From Aegilops tauschii subsp. strangulata (Eukaryota; Streptophyta; Magnoliopsida; Poales; Poaceae), in the NCBI RefSeq assembly GCF_002575655.3, contig NC_053037.3, forward strand, positions 324,473,294 to 324,537,293: a stretch of 64,000 bases of DNA. Direction: 5' to 3'. The translations under genes and the position numbers were made by a program. Of this stretch, positions 12,201 through 23,380 are shown piece after piece (the stretch's first letter is position 1; every line of letters starts with the position of its first letter). The notes beneath the pieces are model-generated. The model did not search any database. It saw only the letters and a program-made list of their open reading frames with translations, and was not told the origin of the DNA.

Positions 12201-13470
12201 ACCGGTATTATGTTCCTTGAGTTTGCGTTCCTTACGCGGTTGGGTGATTTATGGGACCCCCTTGACAGTTCGCTTTGAATAAAACTCCTCCAGCAAGGCC
12301 CAACCTTGGTTTTACCATTTGACCACCTACCACCTACACTTCCCTTGGGTTTTCGCGAGCCCGAGGGTCATCTTTATTTTAGACCCCCACGGGCCAGTGC
12401 TCCTTCGAGTGTTGGTTCGAACCGAGCTGCCTGCGGGGCCACCTTGGGGAAACTTGAGGACTGGTTTTACTCGTAGCTAGTCTCATCCGGTGTTGCCCTG
12501 AGAACGAGATATGTGCAGCTCCTATCGGGATTTGTCGGCACATCGGGCGGCTTTGCTGGTCTTGTTTTACCATTGTCGAAATGTCTTGTAGACCGGGATT
12601 CCGAGACTGATCGGGTCTTTCCGGGAGAAGGTTTATCCTTCGTTGACCGTGAGAGCTTATAATGGGCTAAGTTGGGACACCCCTGCAGGGTATTATCTTT
12701 CGAAAGCCGTGCCCGCGGTTATGAGGCAGATGGGAATTTGTTAATGTCCGGTTGTAGAGAACTTGTCACTTGACCCAATTAAAATACATCAACCGTGTGT
12801 GTAGCTGTGATGGTCTCTTCTCGGCGGAGTCCGGGAAGTGAACACGGTTTGAGTTATGCATGAACGTAAGTAGTTTCAGGATCACTTCTTGATCATTTCT
12901 AGCTTCGCGACCGTTCCGCTGCTTCTCTTCTCGCTCTCACTTGCGTATGTTAGCCACCATATATGCTTTGTGCCTGTTGCAGCTCCACCTCATTACACCA
13001 TCCTTTCCTATAAGCTTAAATAGTCTTGATCTCGCGGGTGTGAGATTGCTGAGTCCTCGTGACTCACAGATTCTACCAAAACAGTTGCAGGTGCCGACGA
13101 TGCCAGTGCAGATGATGCAACCAAGCTCAAGTGGGAGTTCGACGAGGAACGTGGTCGTTATTATGTTTCTTTTCCTGATGATCTGTAGTGGAGCCCAGTT
13201 GGGACGATCGGGGATCTAGCATTTGTGGTTATCTTATTTTCATTTAGATTTTGACCGTAGTCGGTCTATGTGTGGATTTTTGGATGATGTATGAATTATA
13301 TTTATGTATTGTGTGAAGTGGCGATTGTAAGCCAACTCTCGTTATCCCATTCTTGTTCATTACATGAGATTGTGTGAAGATGACCCTTCTTGCGACAAAA
13401 CCACAATGCGGTTATGCCTCTAAGTCGTGCCTCGACACGTGGGAGATATAGCCGCAACGTGGGCGTTACA
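9207..13470 (+). mobile_element. 4264 bp solo LTR (large-LTR/LARD-like) nested in the Sabrina-like gag
   Basis: It begins TGTAACACCCC and ends GGGCGTTACA, so the tips form an inverted repeat with one mismatch in ten. It is flanked by a perfect 5 bp duplication CATTA (9202-9206 and 13471-13475). A TATA box (CTATAAAT, 9743-9750) is followed by a very GC-rich 450 bp segment and then about 3 kb of T-rich sequence with many degenerate 'gccatgcttgttt' phrases. I find no internal LTR pair, PBS, polypurine tract or coding domain. The simplest reading is a solo LTR of an element with very long LTRs. The barley/wheat LARD class has LTRs of about this size, but the family is unconfirmed. Confidence 0.7.
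9743..9750 (+). promoter_or_regulatory. TATA box in the 4.26 kb LTR
   Basis: CTATAAAT follows CTCCCTCTAC and precedes AAACCCTAGATCTG by about 35 bp, an ordinary plant core promoter layout. It sets the orientation of the unit as plus. Confidence 0.5.
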
Positions 13471-13491
13471 CATTATCATTGCAATACCTAG

Positions 13492-16341
13492 ATCTATTCT
13501 TGTTTTTATGCCTAGCTAGGGGCGTTAAACGATAGCGCTTGTTGGGAGGCAACCCAATTTTATTTTTGTTCCTTGCTTTTGGTTTCTGTTTAGTAATAAA
13601 TAATTCATCTAGCCTCTGTTTAGATGCGTTTTTATGTTTTAATTAGTGTTTGTGCCAAGTAGAACCAATAGGATCTTCTTGGTTGATAGTTGTTTGATCT
13701 TGCTGAAAAAGACAGAAACTTTACTCTCACGAAAATAATTGTTAAAATTCACCAGAACGTGATAAAATACCAATTCTTTTTGCAGTAGATCAATATACAA
13801 ATTATCCAGGTTTTCCTAGTTTTTCAGAAGTTTTGGAGTTCCAGAAATATTCGAACAAATCAGATTGCTACAGACTGTTCTGTTTTTGACAGATTCTGTT
13901 TTTCGTGTGTTGTTTGCTTATTTTGATGAATCTATGGCTAGTATCGGGGGGTATGAACCATAGAGAAGTTGGAATATAGTAGGTTTAACACCAATATAAA
14001 TAAATAATGAGTTCATTACAGTACCTTAAGGTGGTGGTTTATTTTCTTATACTAACAGAGCTCATGAGATTTTCTGTTGAGTTTTGTGTTGTGAAGTTTT
14101 CAAGTTTTTGGGTAAAGATTTGATGGATTATGGAATAAGGAGTGGCAAAAGCCTAAGCTTGGGGATGCCCAAGGCACCCCAAGGTAAAATTCAAGGACAA
14201 CCAAAAGCCTAAGCTTGGGCATGCCCCGGAAGGCATCCCCTCTTTCGTCTTCGTCTATCGGTAACTTTACTTGAGGCTATATTTTTATTCACCACATGAT
14301 ATGTGTTTTGCTTGGAGCATCTTGTATGATTTGAGTCTTTGCTTTTTAGTTTACCACAATCATCATTGCTGTACACACCTTTTGGGAGAGACACACACGA
14401 ATTGAAATTTATTAGAATACTCTATGTGCTTCACTTATATCTTGTGAGCTAGATAATTTTGCTCTAGTGCTTCACTTATATTTTTTTAGAGCACGGTGGT
14501 GGTTTTATTTATAGAAATTATTGATCTCTCATGCTTCACTTATATTATTTTGAGAGTCCTTTAGAACAGCATCGTAATTTGCTTTGGCTATAAAATTAGT
14601 CCTAATATGATAGGCATCCAAGATGGGTATAATAAAAACTTTCATATAGAGTGCATTAAATACTATAATAAATATGATACTTGATAGAAGTTTTGAGATA
14701 TAAAGGTGGTAATGTTAGAGTCATGCTAGTTGGGTAATTGTGAAATTGAGAAATACTTGTGTTAAAGTTGGCAAGTCCCGTAGCATGCACGTATGGTAAA
14801 CGTTGTGTGACAAATTTGAAACATGGGGTGTTCTTTGAGTGCTTTCCTTATGAGTGGCGGTCGGGGACGAGCGATGGTCTTTTCCTACCAATCTATCCCT
14901 CTAGGGCATGCATAGTAGTACTTTGCTTCGAGGGCTAATAAACTTTTGCAATAAGTATATGAGTTCTTTATGACTAATGTGAGTCCATGGATCATACACA
15001 CTCTTACCCTTCCGCAATTTGCTAGCCTCTACGGTACCGTGCATTGTCCTTTCTCACCTTGAGAGTTGGTGCAAACTTCGCTGGTGCATCCAAACCCCGT
15101 GATATGATACGCTCTATCACACATAAGCCTCCTTATATCTTCCTCAAAACAGCCACCATACCTACCTATTATGGCATTCTCATAGCCATTTCGAGATATA
15201 TTGCCATGCAACTTTCCACCATTCCGTTTATTATGACACGCTCCATCATTGTCATATTGCTTTGCATGATCATGTAGTTGACATCATATTTGTGGCAAAG
15301 CCACTTTCATAATTCTTTCATACATGTCGCTCTTGATTCATCGCATATCCCGGTACACCGCCGAAGGCATTCACATAGAGTCATATTTTTGTTCTAGTAT
15401 CGAGTTGTAACATTGAGTTATGAGTAAATACAACTGTGATGATCATCATTATTAGAGCATTGTCCCATGTGAGGAAAGACTATGAAATTAAAATAAGAGA
15501 GGCCAAAGAAGCCCAAATAAAAAAAAGAGGCCAAAGAAGCCCAAACAAAAAAAATGAGAGAAAAAGAGAGAAAGGGCAATGTTACTATCCTTTTTCCACA
15601 CGTGTGCTTCAAAATAGCACCATGATCTTCATGATAGAGAGTTTCTTATTTTTCACTTTCATATACTAGTGGGAATTTTTCATTATAGAACTTGGCTTGT
15701 ATATTCCAATAATGGGCTTCCTCAAAATGCCCTAGGTCTTCGTGAGCAAGCAAGTTGGATGCACACCCACTTAGTTTCTTTTGATGAGCTTTCATACACG
15801 TATAGCTCTAGTGCATCTGTTGCATGACAATCCCTACTCCTCGCATTGACATCAATTGATGGGCATCTCCATAGCCCATTGATTAGCCGCGTAAATGTGA
15901 GACTTTCTCCCTTTTTGTCTTCTCACATAACCCCCATCATCATATGCTATTCCACTTATAGTGCTATATCCATGGCTTGCGCTCATGTATTGCGTAAGGG
16001 TTGAAAAGGCTGAAGCGCGTTAAAAAAGTATGAACAAATTGCTCAGCTTGTCATCGGGGTTATGCATAATGGGAGCATTTTGTGTGACGAAAATGAAGCA
16101 TGGCCAAACTATATGATTTTGTAGGGATGAGCTTTCTTTGGCTATGTTATTTTGATAAGACATAATTGCTTGGTTAGTATGCTTGAAGTATTACTATTTT
16201 TATGTCAATATTAAACTTTTATCTTGAATCATTTGGATCTGAGCATTCATGCCACAATAAAGAGAATTACATTGAAAATTATGTTAGGTAGCATTCCACA
16301 TCAAAAATTCTGTTTTTATCATTCACCTACTCGAGGACGAG
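13492..16341 (+). other. Non-coding 3' domain of the Sabrina-like element
   Basis: About 2.85 kb between the gag stop and the polypurine tract, with no long frame and no pol motifs. It contains small internal repeats. AAAAGCCTAAGCTTGGG followed by ATGCCC appears at about 14147 and 14203. TGCTTCACTTATAT appears three times (about 14427-14545). A 35 bp AAAGAGGCCAAAGAAGCCC unit is duplicated near 15500-15550. Confidence 0.7.
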
Positions 16342-16364
16342 CAGGAACTAAGCTTGGGGATGTT
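16342..16364 (+). other. Polypurine tract of the Sabrina-like element
   Basis: CAGGAACTAAGCTTGGGGATG directly precedes the 3' LTR at 16365. The same AAGCTTGGGGATG phrase occurs internally at about 14155. Confidence 0.5.
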
Positions 16365-17952
16365 TGATAAGTCTCCAACGTATCTATAATTTTTGATTGT
16401 TCCATGCTATTATATTATCTGTTTTGGATGTTTAATGGGCTTTAATATACCTTTTTATATTATTTTTGGGACTAACCTATTAACCGAAGGCCCAGTGCAA
16501 ATTGCTGTTTTTTTGCCTATTTTAGTGTTTCGCAGAAAAGGAATATCAAACGAAATCCAAACGGAATGAAACCTTCGTGAGGATCATTTTTGGAACAAAC
16601 GCAATCCAGGAGACTTGGAGTGGAGGTCAAGAAAGCCACGAGGAGGCCACGAGGCAGGAGGGCGCGCCCCAGGGGGGGTGGGCGCGCCCCCACCCTCGTG
16701 GGCCCCTCGCAGCTCCACCGACCTACTTCTTTTGCCTATATATACTCTTATACCCTGAAACCTTCGGGGAGAGCCACGAAACACCTTTTCCACCGCTGCA
16801 ACCTTCTGTACCCGTGAGATCCCATCTTGGGGCCTTTTCCGGTGATCTGCCGGAGGGGGATTCGATCACAGTGGGCCTCTACATCAACACCATGGCCTCT
16901 CCGATGATGTGTGAGTAGTTTACCACAGACCTTCGGGTCCATAGTTATTAGCTAGATGGCTTCTTCTCTCTCTTTGAATCTCAATACAAAGTTCTCCTTG
17001 ATTCTCTTGGAGATCTATTTGATGTAACTCTTTTTGCGCTGTGTTCGCCGAGATCCGATGAATTGTGGGTTTATGAACTTGATTATCTATGAATCTTATT
17101 TGATTGTTCTCTGAATTCTTATATGCATGATTTGATATCTTTGCAAGTCTCTTCGAATTATTGGTTTAGTTTGGCCTACTATATTGATCTTTCTTGCAAT
17201 GGGAGAAGTGCTTAGCTTTGGATTCAATCTTGCGGTGTCCTTTCCCAGTGACAGCAGGGGCAGGAAGGGACGTATTGTATTGTTGCCATCGAGGATAAAA
17301 AGATGGGGTTTATATCATATTGCTTGAGTTTATCCCTCTACATCATGTCATCTTGCCTAATGCGTTACTCCGTTCTTATGAACTTAATACTCTAGATGCA
17401 TGCTGGATAGCGGTCGATGTGTGGAGTAATAGTAGTAGATGCAGAATCGTTTCGGTCTACTTGTCACGGACGTGATGCCTATATTCATGATCATTGCCTT
17501 AGATATCATCATAACTATGCACTATTCTATCAATTGCTCGGCAGTAATTTGTTCACCCACCGTAATACATGCTATCTTGAGAGAAGCCACTAGTGAAACC
17601 TATGGCCCCCGGGTCTATTTTCCATCATATTAATCTTCCGTCAACTAGCTATTTTTTCGCCGTTTATTTTGCAATCTTTCCTTTTCAATCTATACAACAA
17701 AAATACCAAAAATATTTATCTTATTATCTTTATCAGATCTCACTTTTGCAAGGGGCCGTGAAGGGATTAACAACCCCTTTATCGCGTTGGTTGCAAGGTT
17801 CTTATTTGTTTGTGGAGGTATTAGGGACTTACGTGTAGTCTCCTACTGGACTGATACCTTGGTTCTCAAAAACTGAGGGAAATACTTACGCTACTTTGCT
17901 GCATCACCTTTTCCTCTTCAAGGGAAAACCAACGCATGCTCAAGAGGTAGCA
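16365..17952 (+). repeat. 3' LTR of the Sabrina-like element (1588 bp)
   Basis: It starts TGATAAGTCTCC (one change from the 5' LTR tip) and ends AGAGGTAGCA, followed by the GTCCT duplication. Most differences from the 5' LTR are transitions, as expected from methylated, silenced repeats. Confidence 0.9.
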
Positions 17953-17957
17953 GTCCT

Positions 17958-18057
17958 CGCGCACCTCCGCATCCCCCCTAGCATTGGTGGCTGCGGGCGG
18001 CGGAGCCTTCGAGGTGGAAGGATGAGCCGAAGGGCCGGATTTCTTCTTGGGCGCCAT
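17958..18057 (-). pseudogene. First codons of the Tat-type gag, cut off by insertion
   Basis: An ATG at 18057-18055 starts MAPKKKSGPSAHP, 79 bp inside the PBS. The frame runs to the GTCCT duplication at 17957-17953 and continues, in the same frame, at 6563 on the other side of the inserted element. This shows that the two halves belong to one gene and that the insertion is younger. Confidence 0.8.
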
Positions 18058-18135
18058 GGTCGATGGCGCCGTCGAAAACGAAGATCGCGATGAAGATGAT
18101 GCGCTGCACACGCTTTTAGGTTCGCGCAAGTGATC

Positions 18136-18153
18136 CCCCTACCCGGCGCGCCA
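18136..18153 (-). other. Primer-binding site of the Tat-type element
   Basis: In minus sense the sequence just inside the LTR is TGGCGCGCCGGGTAGGGG, the TGGCGCGCC-type PBS I remember from grass Tat-lineage elements. It starts 4 bp from the LTR end at 18158. Confidence 0.7.
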
Positions 18154-18157
18154 AAGA

Positions 18158-19065
18158 TGTCGTGGGAAACCACGGCCACCTATGGGATCAAGGGCCCCTT
18201 CCTAGTTCGGCAGGGGGGATGTCACGTTGCACAAAGAGCAGAAGAGCGTGGGGCAGCACGGCAGAGATCACACGGGCAATTTTACCCAGGTTCGGGCCGC
18301 CGTGAGGCGTAAAACGTCCTGCTTTGGTGGATTGATGATGGAAGAATGGTGGTGGAGCGTAGTACACTTGCCCAGCAGGGTTGCCTCAGGGCGCCAGTGG
18401 CCACGCGCGTATGAATGTGTGGGTCTCCAACCTTCTAACCCTTTCTACAGTTGCCATGGGCCTCCTTTTATAGGTTGAGGGGTCACCAAAATGGCAAAGT
18501 AGTCATTATGCACTGATAAGATAGCAAACAGTGCTATCATACCTAACCCTGCAGGTTGACAGGGTGCATTAAATGCGCCACTCAACACCACATCGTCGCT
18601 CACCCGGCAAGCCTTGCGGGCCGCTTTGCCAGCTTCACACCTGCTCGCTTGACACGTTGCAGGACGGGTGTCATTCGTAGGCATCTCTTGTGGAAAGAGG
18701 CTGCGGCGAATGGCTGCCACTTAATCACTTTGCGGCTTGACACCGCACTAATTGACGACGTGGGTCATGGCGGAGTAGTTGGTTGAGGTGGTTTTTCCTT
18801 CGCGAGTCTCGGCAAGCCCTGTCGAGATGTCTTGGACGTTTTCTGCCGGGGGTGACCCCACCCTCGCCGAGCTCACCTGACCGGCAAGGGAGGCTTTTCT
18901 CCTGGTGGTATCTTGCTTCCCTAGCTTGGTCTTGGTCCTCTTGATCTTCATGTTGGTCCTTCGAAGATCTTGGTCTCTTATACTCTGGCATGGCCTGGCG
19001 CCATAATCTCGTTCCCGTGTCTGTGCACAATCCTGGCAACAGACCCAGGGTTTGTTGCACTGACA
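18158..19065 (-). repeat. 5' LTR of the Tat-type element (908 bp)
   Basis: In minus sense it begins TGTCAGTGCAAC and ends CCCACGACA, so the tips are TGTC...GACA. A TATA box lies at 18464-18474. Its partner LTR is beyond the left edge of the window, so it cannot be dated from this sequence. Confidence 0.75.
18464..18474 (-). promoter_or_regulatory. TATA box in Tat-type LTR
   Basis: Minus-sense CCTATAAAAGG inside the LTR, about 300 bp before its 3' edge. This is a typical position for the retrotransposon pol II promoter. Confidence 0.55.
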
Positions 19066-19085
19066 GATACGTTGGAGACGTATCA
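19066..19085 (-). repeat. 20 bp tip of an older reverse-oriented LTR
   Basis: In minus sense this is TGATACGTCTCCAACGTATC, the tip of a Sabrina-type LTR. The Tat element appears to have inserted right after these 20 bp, so the rest of this LTR must lie left of the window. The next bases TAGGT (19086-19090) are the candidate target duplication, inside the copia gene. Confidence 0.6.
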
Positions 19086-19183
19086 TAGGTTATCCCAAAA
19101 GACATAATTGGGTATTCCTTCTACCATAAGATCAAGGAAAAAGTGTTTGTCACAAAGAATGAACACTTTCTCGAGGTGTTTTG

Positions 19184-20772
19184 TGATGTCTACTAGAACT
19201 ACATCGGTATTTCCCCAAAGAGGAAGGGATGATGCAGCAACAGTAGGTATTTCCCTCAGTGATGAGACCAAGGTTATCGAACCAGTAGGGGAATGACGCA
19301 ACACTACGTGAATGGCACATGGACACAAATAACAAATACTTGCAACCCGATGTGTTAAAGGGGTTGTCAATCCCTTTTGGGCAACGGTGCCAGAAATTGG
19401 CAAACGGACGTGAGAAAGTTGTAATAATTTGATAGATAGATCTTGCGGGAACGCGAGATAAAATTAATTGCAGCAAGGTATTTTTGTATTTTTGGTTTAA
19501 TAGATCTGAAAATAAAAGCAAATAAAGGTAGATCGCAAAGGCAAATATAATCAAGAAGAGACCCGGGGGCCGTAGATTTCACTAGTGGCTTCTCTCGAGA
19601 AAAATAGCAAACGGTGGGTAAACGAATTACTGTTGGGCAATTGATAAAACTTAAAATAATCATGACGATATCCAGGCAATGATCATTATATAGGCATCAC
19701 GTCCAAGATTAGTAGACCGACTCCTGCCTGTATCTACTATTATTACTCCACACATCGACCGCTATCCGACATGCATCTAGTGTATTAAGTTCATGGAGAA
19801 ACGGAGTAATGCAATAAGAACGATGACATGATGTAGACAAGATCTATTTATGTAGAAATAGACCCCATCTTGTTATCCTTAATAGCAACGATACATACGT
19901 GTCGGTTCCCCTTCTGTCACTGGGATCAAGCACCGTAAGATCGAACCCATCACAAAGCACCTCTTCCCATTGAAAGATAAATAGATCAAGTTGGCCAAAC
20001 AAAACTCAAATATTGGAGAAGAAATATGAGGCTATAAGCAATCATGCATATAAGAGATCAAATAAGACTCAAATAAATTTCATGGATAAAAAGATAGATC
20101 TCATCATAAACTCAAAGTTCATCGGATCCCAACAAACACACCGCAAAAAGAGTTACATCATATGGATCTCCAAGAGACCATTGTATTGAGAATCAAATGA
20201 GAGAGAGAGGAAGCCATCTAGCTACTAACTACGGACCCGTAGGTCTACAAAGAACTACTCACGCATCATCGAAGAGGCACCAATGGACATGATGAACCCC
20301 TCCGTGATGGTGTCTAGATTGGATTTGGTATTTCTGGAACTTGCCGCGGCTGGAATTGATTTTTGTTGACTCCCCTAGGGTTTCTGGAATATTGGGGTAT
20401 TTATAGAGTAAAGAGGTGGTTCGAGAGGCAACCGAGGTGGGCACAACCCACCAGGGCGCGCCTGGGCCTCCAGGCGTGCCCTAGTGGGTTGTGCTCCCCT
20501 CGGAGCACCCCCCAGGTGCTTCTTCGGCCCACTGGATGTCTTCTGGTCCAAAAAATCCACAAAAAGTTTCGCTGCGTTTGGACTCCATTTGGTATTGATT
20601 TTGTGCAATGTAAAAAACATGCAGAAGACAGCAACTTGCGCTGGGCACTATGTCAATAGGTTAGTACCAAAAAATGATATAAAATGACTATAAAATGATT
20701 GTAAAACATCCAAGAATGATAATATAACAGCATGGAACAATAAAAAATTATAGATACGTTGGAGACGTATCA
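19184..20772 (-). mobile_element. Solo LTR, reverse orientation (1589 bp)
   Basis: In minus sense it begins TGATACGTCTCCAACGTATC and ends CTAGTAGACATCA. It is flanked by a perfect TTTTG duplication (19179-19183 and 20773-20777). A TATA box (CTCTATAAATACCCC in minus sense, about 20394-20408) is present. There is no internal domain, so this is the product of recombination between two LTRs. It shares its tip and several blocks with the Sabrina-like LTRs but is clearly a different family or subfamily. Confidence 0.85.
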
Positions 20773-20896
20773 TTTTGTCACAAAAAAGTAAGTGGGAGGA
20801 CAATGCAAGATAGACAAGATTATTTGAATCTCCTGTGAAAGTTAGTAGGGTTAAAAAACAGGAAGTTGTTCCGAAAGTGGCCAGCACAATTGAACC

Positions 20897-23365
20897 TGTA
20901 GCGATCCGACCTCAAACGGTCAAATCTCTATGTTTAGTGTCATCCCTAGATCGGTAATGCTGAGACACACAGTACTCGAATGGGTTTATAACAGAGTAGC
21001 AATCACACACTTATTACATCGAATGTCTCAAAAGAGAACTTAATACAATAAATATGGCTTAAGGCCATCTAAATAAGATAACAGCGGAAGTCTTGGAAGA
21101 TAAAGTGAGTCCATCAACTCCAACGGCATAGCTGAGTGCATGACAAACGACCTATGGCACCTTACTCGTCGTCTGAAAAGTCTGCAGCATGATACGTTGC
21201 AGCCCGAAAACGGGCCAGCACATGGAATATGCTGGCAATATAACACAGTAGAGCAATGAACAGATAAATGCTATCACTACATGTATATATGGATGGTGGA
21301 GGCTCAATGGTTATATTGTTTTTGCGAAAAGCCAATTTTTTCCTACATCAAAGGAATAAATTTTATTTAACTATCATGGTGGTTGAAACATCATTGAGAA
21401 GGTTCCTCCAACTCAATCCCAATTAAAGTAATCATTTACAACCCAACAAATTAATTAAGAGTGATGAGATCAAATCAATAATTCAAGTACCAGATACTCA
21501 AGATGTCCATAACCGGGGACACGGCTAACCATGATTAGTTTATACACTCTGCAGAGGTTTGCGCACTTTTCCGCACAAGACTCGATCTCCTCCATTTTAT
21601 TTCTCGCACTACATGGTGTTTGAGAAACGTATGACCGAGACACAGTCTTTCAGAAGCATTAACTCTTTACTCTGGGTAGACAGTTATACCTACTTTCCCT
21701 CTACATCTGCTAGCCTACCACTGAAGGAGGTCACGCAACATACTCAACTATGCCAGAGCCCATAATGGCTTATGGCTGCACACGGAAGTTTCTAGCATGA
21801 ATAATCTTATGATCCCTTTGAGCCTGGGTGGCGGACCGTAGGATGATCACACGGGTACTCCGGGATATCCTAGGACAACACTGGATTCTCCAAGTGCCCA
21901 CAAGCAATCCACCCAGATGTGTATTAAAGTTGCGACCTTAAGTTGAACCATTAATTAACAACTCACATCTGTCATGAATTCACTCAAACCCAATCCACAT
22001 CTACGAGCATAGCATAGAAATATAAGCATAACGTAGAAGTAACTCCCAGGGGTTTGATAATAAACAGGTAATAGGTTCTACCTCATCATCTACTTCCCAA
22101 ACCCACATGTTAAGAGATCCTACTCATGCAATGTGTGAGGGTTGAAACTAATGCACAAAAACTGGGTAATAAAGGGGTATGATCAATGTGTTACTTGCCT
22201 TGCTGACGATCCGCAAAACCTAGAGACTCGTAGTAGCACGCTTCGCACTCTGGGAATTCTATTGCAAACAAACAATAGCATACATAAGCAATCAAGAAAA
22301 TATGCATGGGTAAACCTCAAATAAGAAGATCTAACCAGAAATTTCAACTGAAGAACTCCGGTTTGCAAAAAGAATCAAATCAAACAGAGCAACGAAACTC
22401 AAACTGCGAAAGAAACAAGATCCGTTTACTAATCTGGACTAGAGTCAAATTTTACAGTACCAAAATCTTGCTCAAGTTGGTTAAACAGAAAGAGGGTTTC
22501 GAGAGGAAGATCTAGGCGCTTGTTTCACCTGATTTGGATAAACGAGCAAAAAGTTATACTAGATCGAAGATCAGGGCAGAAATCGCAATAAAAAATAATC
22601 TCGGAAAAACCCCGGAAAAAGAAAAACCGACGAACAGGCTAACGAATGAACGTTCGCTGTCTGCGACTAACGGATGAACGGCGTTCGTTAAAACGAATGT
22701 ACGGACGAATGTCCGCAAAATAAATAAACCGACGGAAAATCGATCTAATGAATTAAACTGGAAACTAAAAAAACGGGATCTAGATCTAGGGTTTACCGAA
22801 ATAAACTGACGAAAGAAAAACCGCGGCGGCGGCGGCTAACTCCGGCGAACGGCGGGGCGGCTCCGGCGGCGAGGCGAGGCGGCGGCGGCGGCTGGAAAAA
22901 TCCTAGAAAAAATAAATAAAAATATAAAAAATACCAAAACAAATTTTCACCGTCTAAATGGAATATTTAGAACAAGATGAACATTTTCTTGGCCCTAATA
23001 TGCAATTTTGAAAAACACATATTTTTCTAATTCAAATAAAATTGAAATAAAATCCAAATAAAATTATTTATTTGATTTTAATATTTTTTGTCCAATATTT
23101 TAATTATTTTGGAGAAGTAATATTATCTCCTCTCATATATTTTAATTATGAAATATTTTCGGAGAGAAAAATTAATTAAAACCAAAATGATCCTTGTTTC
23201 AATATTTGATAAAATTCAAATATGAAGAACATGAAATCCCCTACTCTCTCCGTGGGTCCTTGAGTTGGTTAGAATTTCGAGGATCGCAAAACAAAATGCA
23301 ATAAAATATGATATGCATGGATGACCTAAGTATAACATTCCAAATTGAAAATTTGGGATGTTAGA
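20897..23365 (-). repeat. 3' LTR of the chromovirus (2469 bp)
   Basis: In plus sense it starts TGTAGCGATCC and ends GGGATGTTAGA. The last bases should be TTACA, as in the other LTR, so its tip carries a C-to-G change. Compared with the 5' LTR it lacks a ~153 bp GC-rich block including the TATA box; the junction is at about 22895/22896. Confidence 0.9.
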
Positions 23366-23380
23366 AACCTACCCCCTTAA
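23366..23380 (-). other. Polypurine tract of the chromovirus
   Basis: Minus-sense TTAAGGGGGTAGGTTT directly abuts the 3' LTR. Such tracts prime plus-strand synthesis. Confidence 0.75.

Larger units (their letters stand above)
8375..13491 (+). pseudogene. Gag-like gene of the Sabrina-like element, frameshifted and interrupted
   Basis: An ATG at 8375 opens MSEIGEVIVEKDNSN and runs to a stop at 8735-8737, where a run of seven T's (8728-8734) marks a frameshift. The protein continues in another frame through MKEANEIFAHYRVDASRPP (from 8758). The coding sequence is then cut at 9206 by the 4264 bp unit and resumes at 13476 for five codons to a TAG at 13489-13491. The 3' portion is acidic and has PEEEPTPPELDL-like spacing (near 9057-9090). 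I see no CCHC zinc knuckle or protease. The role is presumably structural, as Gag, but I recognise it by position and by memory of the family, not by a catalytic motif. Confidence 0.65.
6569..17952 (+). mobile_element. Sabrina-like (Athila-type) non-autonomous LTR retrotransposon
   Basis: It has two LTRs (6569-8157 and 16365-17952) and a perfect 5 bp target duplication GTCCT (6564-6568 and 17953-17957). The PBS is of the tRNA-Asp type, there is one gag-like gene, and a polypurine tract precedes the 3' LTR. There is no protease, RT, RNase H or integrase, so it must rely on enzymes from elsewhere. The LTR start tgatacgtctccaacgtatc and the overall plan match my memory of the Triticeae family Sabrina; the family name is not checked. 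Without the nested 4264 bp unit and its 5 bp duplication it is about 7.1 kb. In the first ~850 bp the LTRs differ at about 25 sites, roughly 3%. Confidence 0.85.
1..19065 (-). mobile_element. Ty3/gypsy LTR retrotransposon, Tat/Retand type, interrupted and decayed
   Basis: The element reads on the minus strand. Its 5' LTR is at 18158-19065, followed by a PBS at 18136-18153, gag (18057 down to 17958, then 6563 down to about 4524), protease, RT, RNase H, archaeal-type RNase H and integrase, ending at 303. Two RNase H domains in tandem are a known mark of the Tat lineage. It is split by the Sabrina-like element at 6569-17952, and gag reads in frame across that insertion. The LTR ends are TGTC...GACA. 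The right flank GATAC (19066-19070) is a candidate target duplication, but the partner copy and the 3' LTR lie left of the window. Every coding section has stops or frameshifts, so the copy looks dead. The lineage call is firm; I give no family name. Confidence 0.85.

Noticed and set aside
18158..19065. Considered as a solo LTR independent of the Tat element
   Set aside because: The PBS lies right next to it and gag begins 79 bp further in, so it is the 5' LTR of the Tat element.
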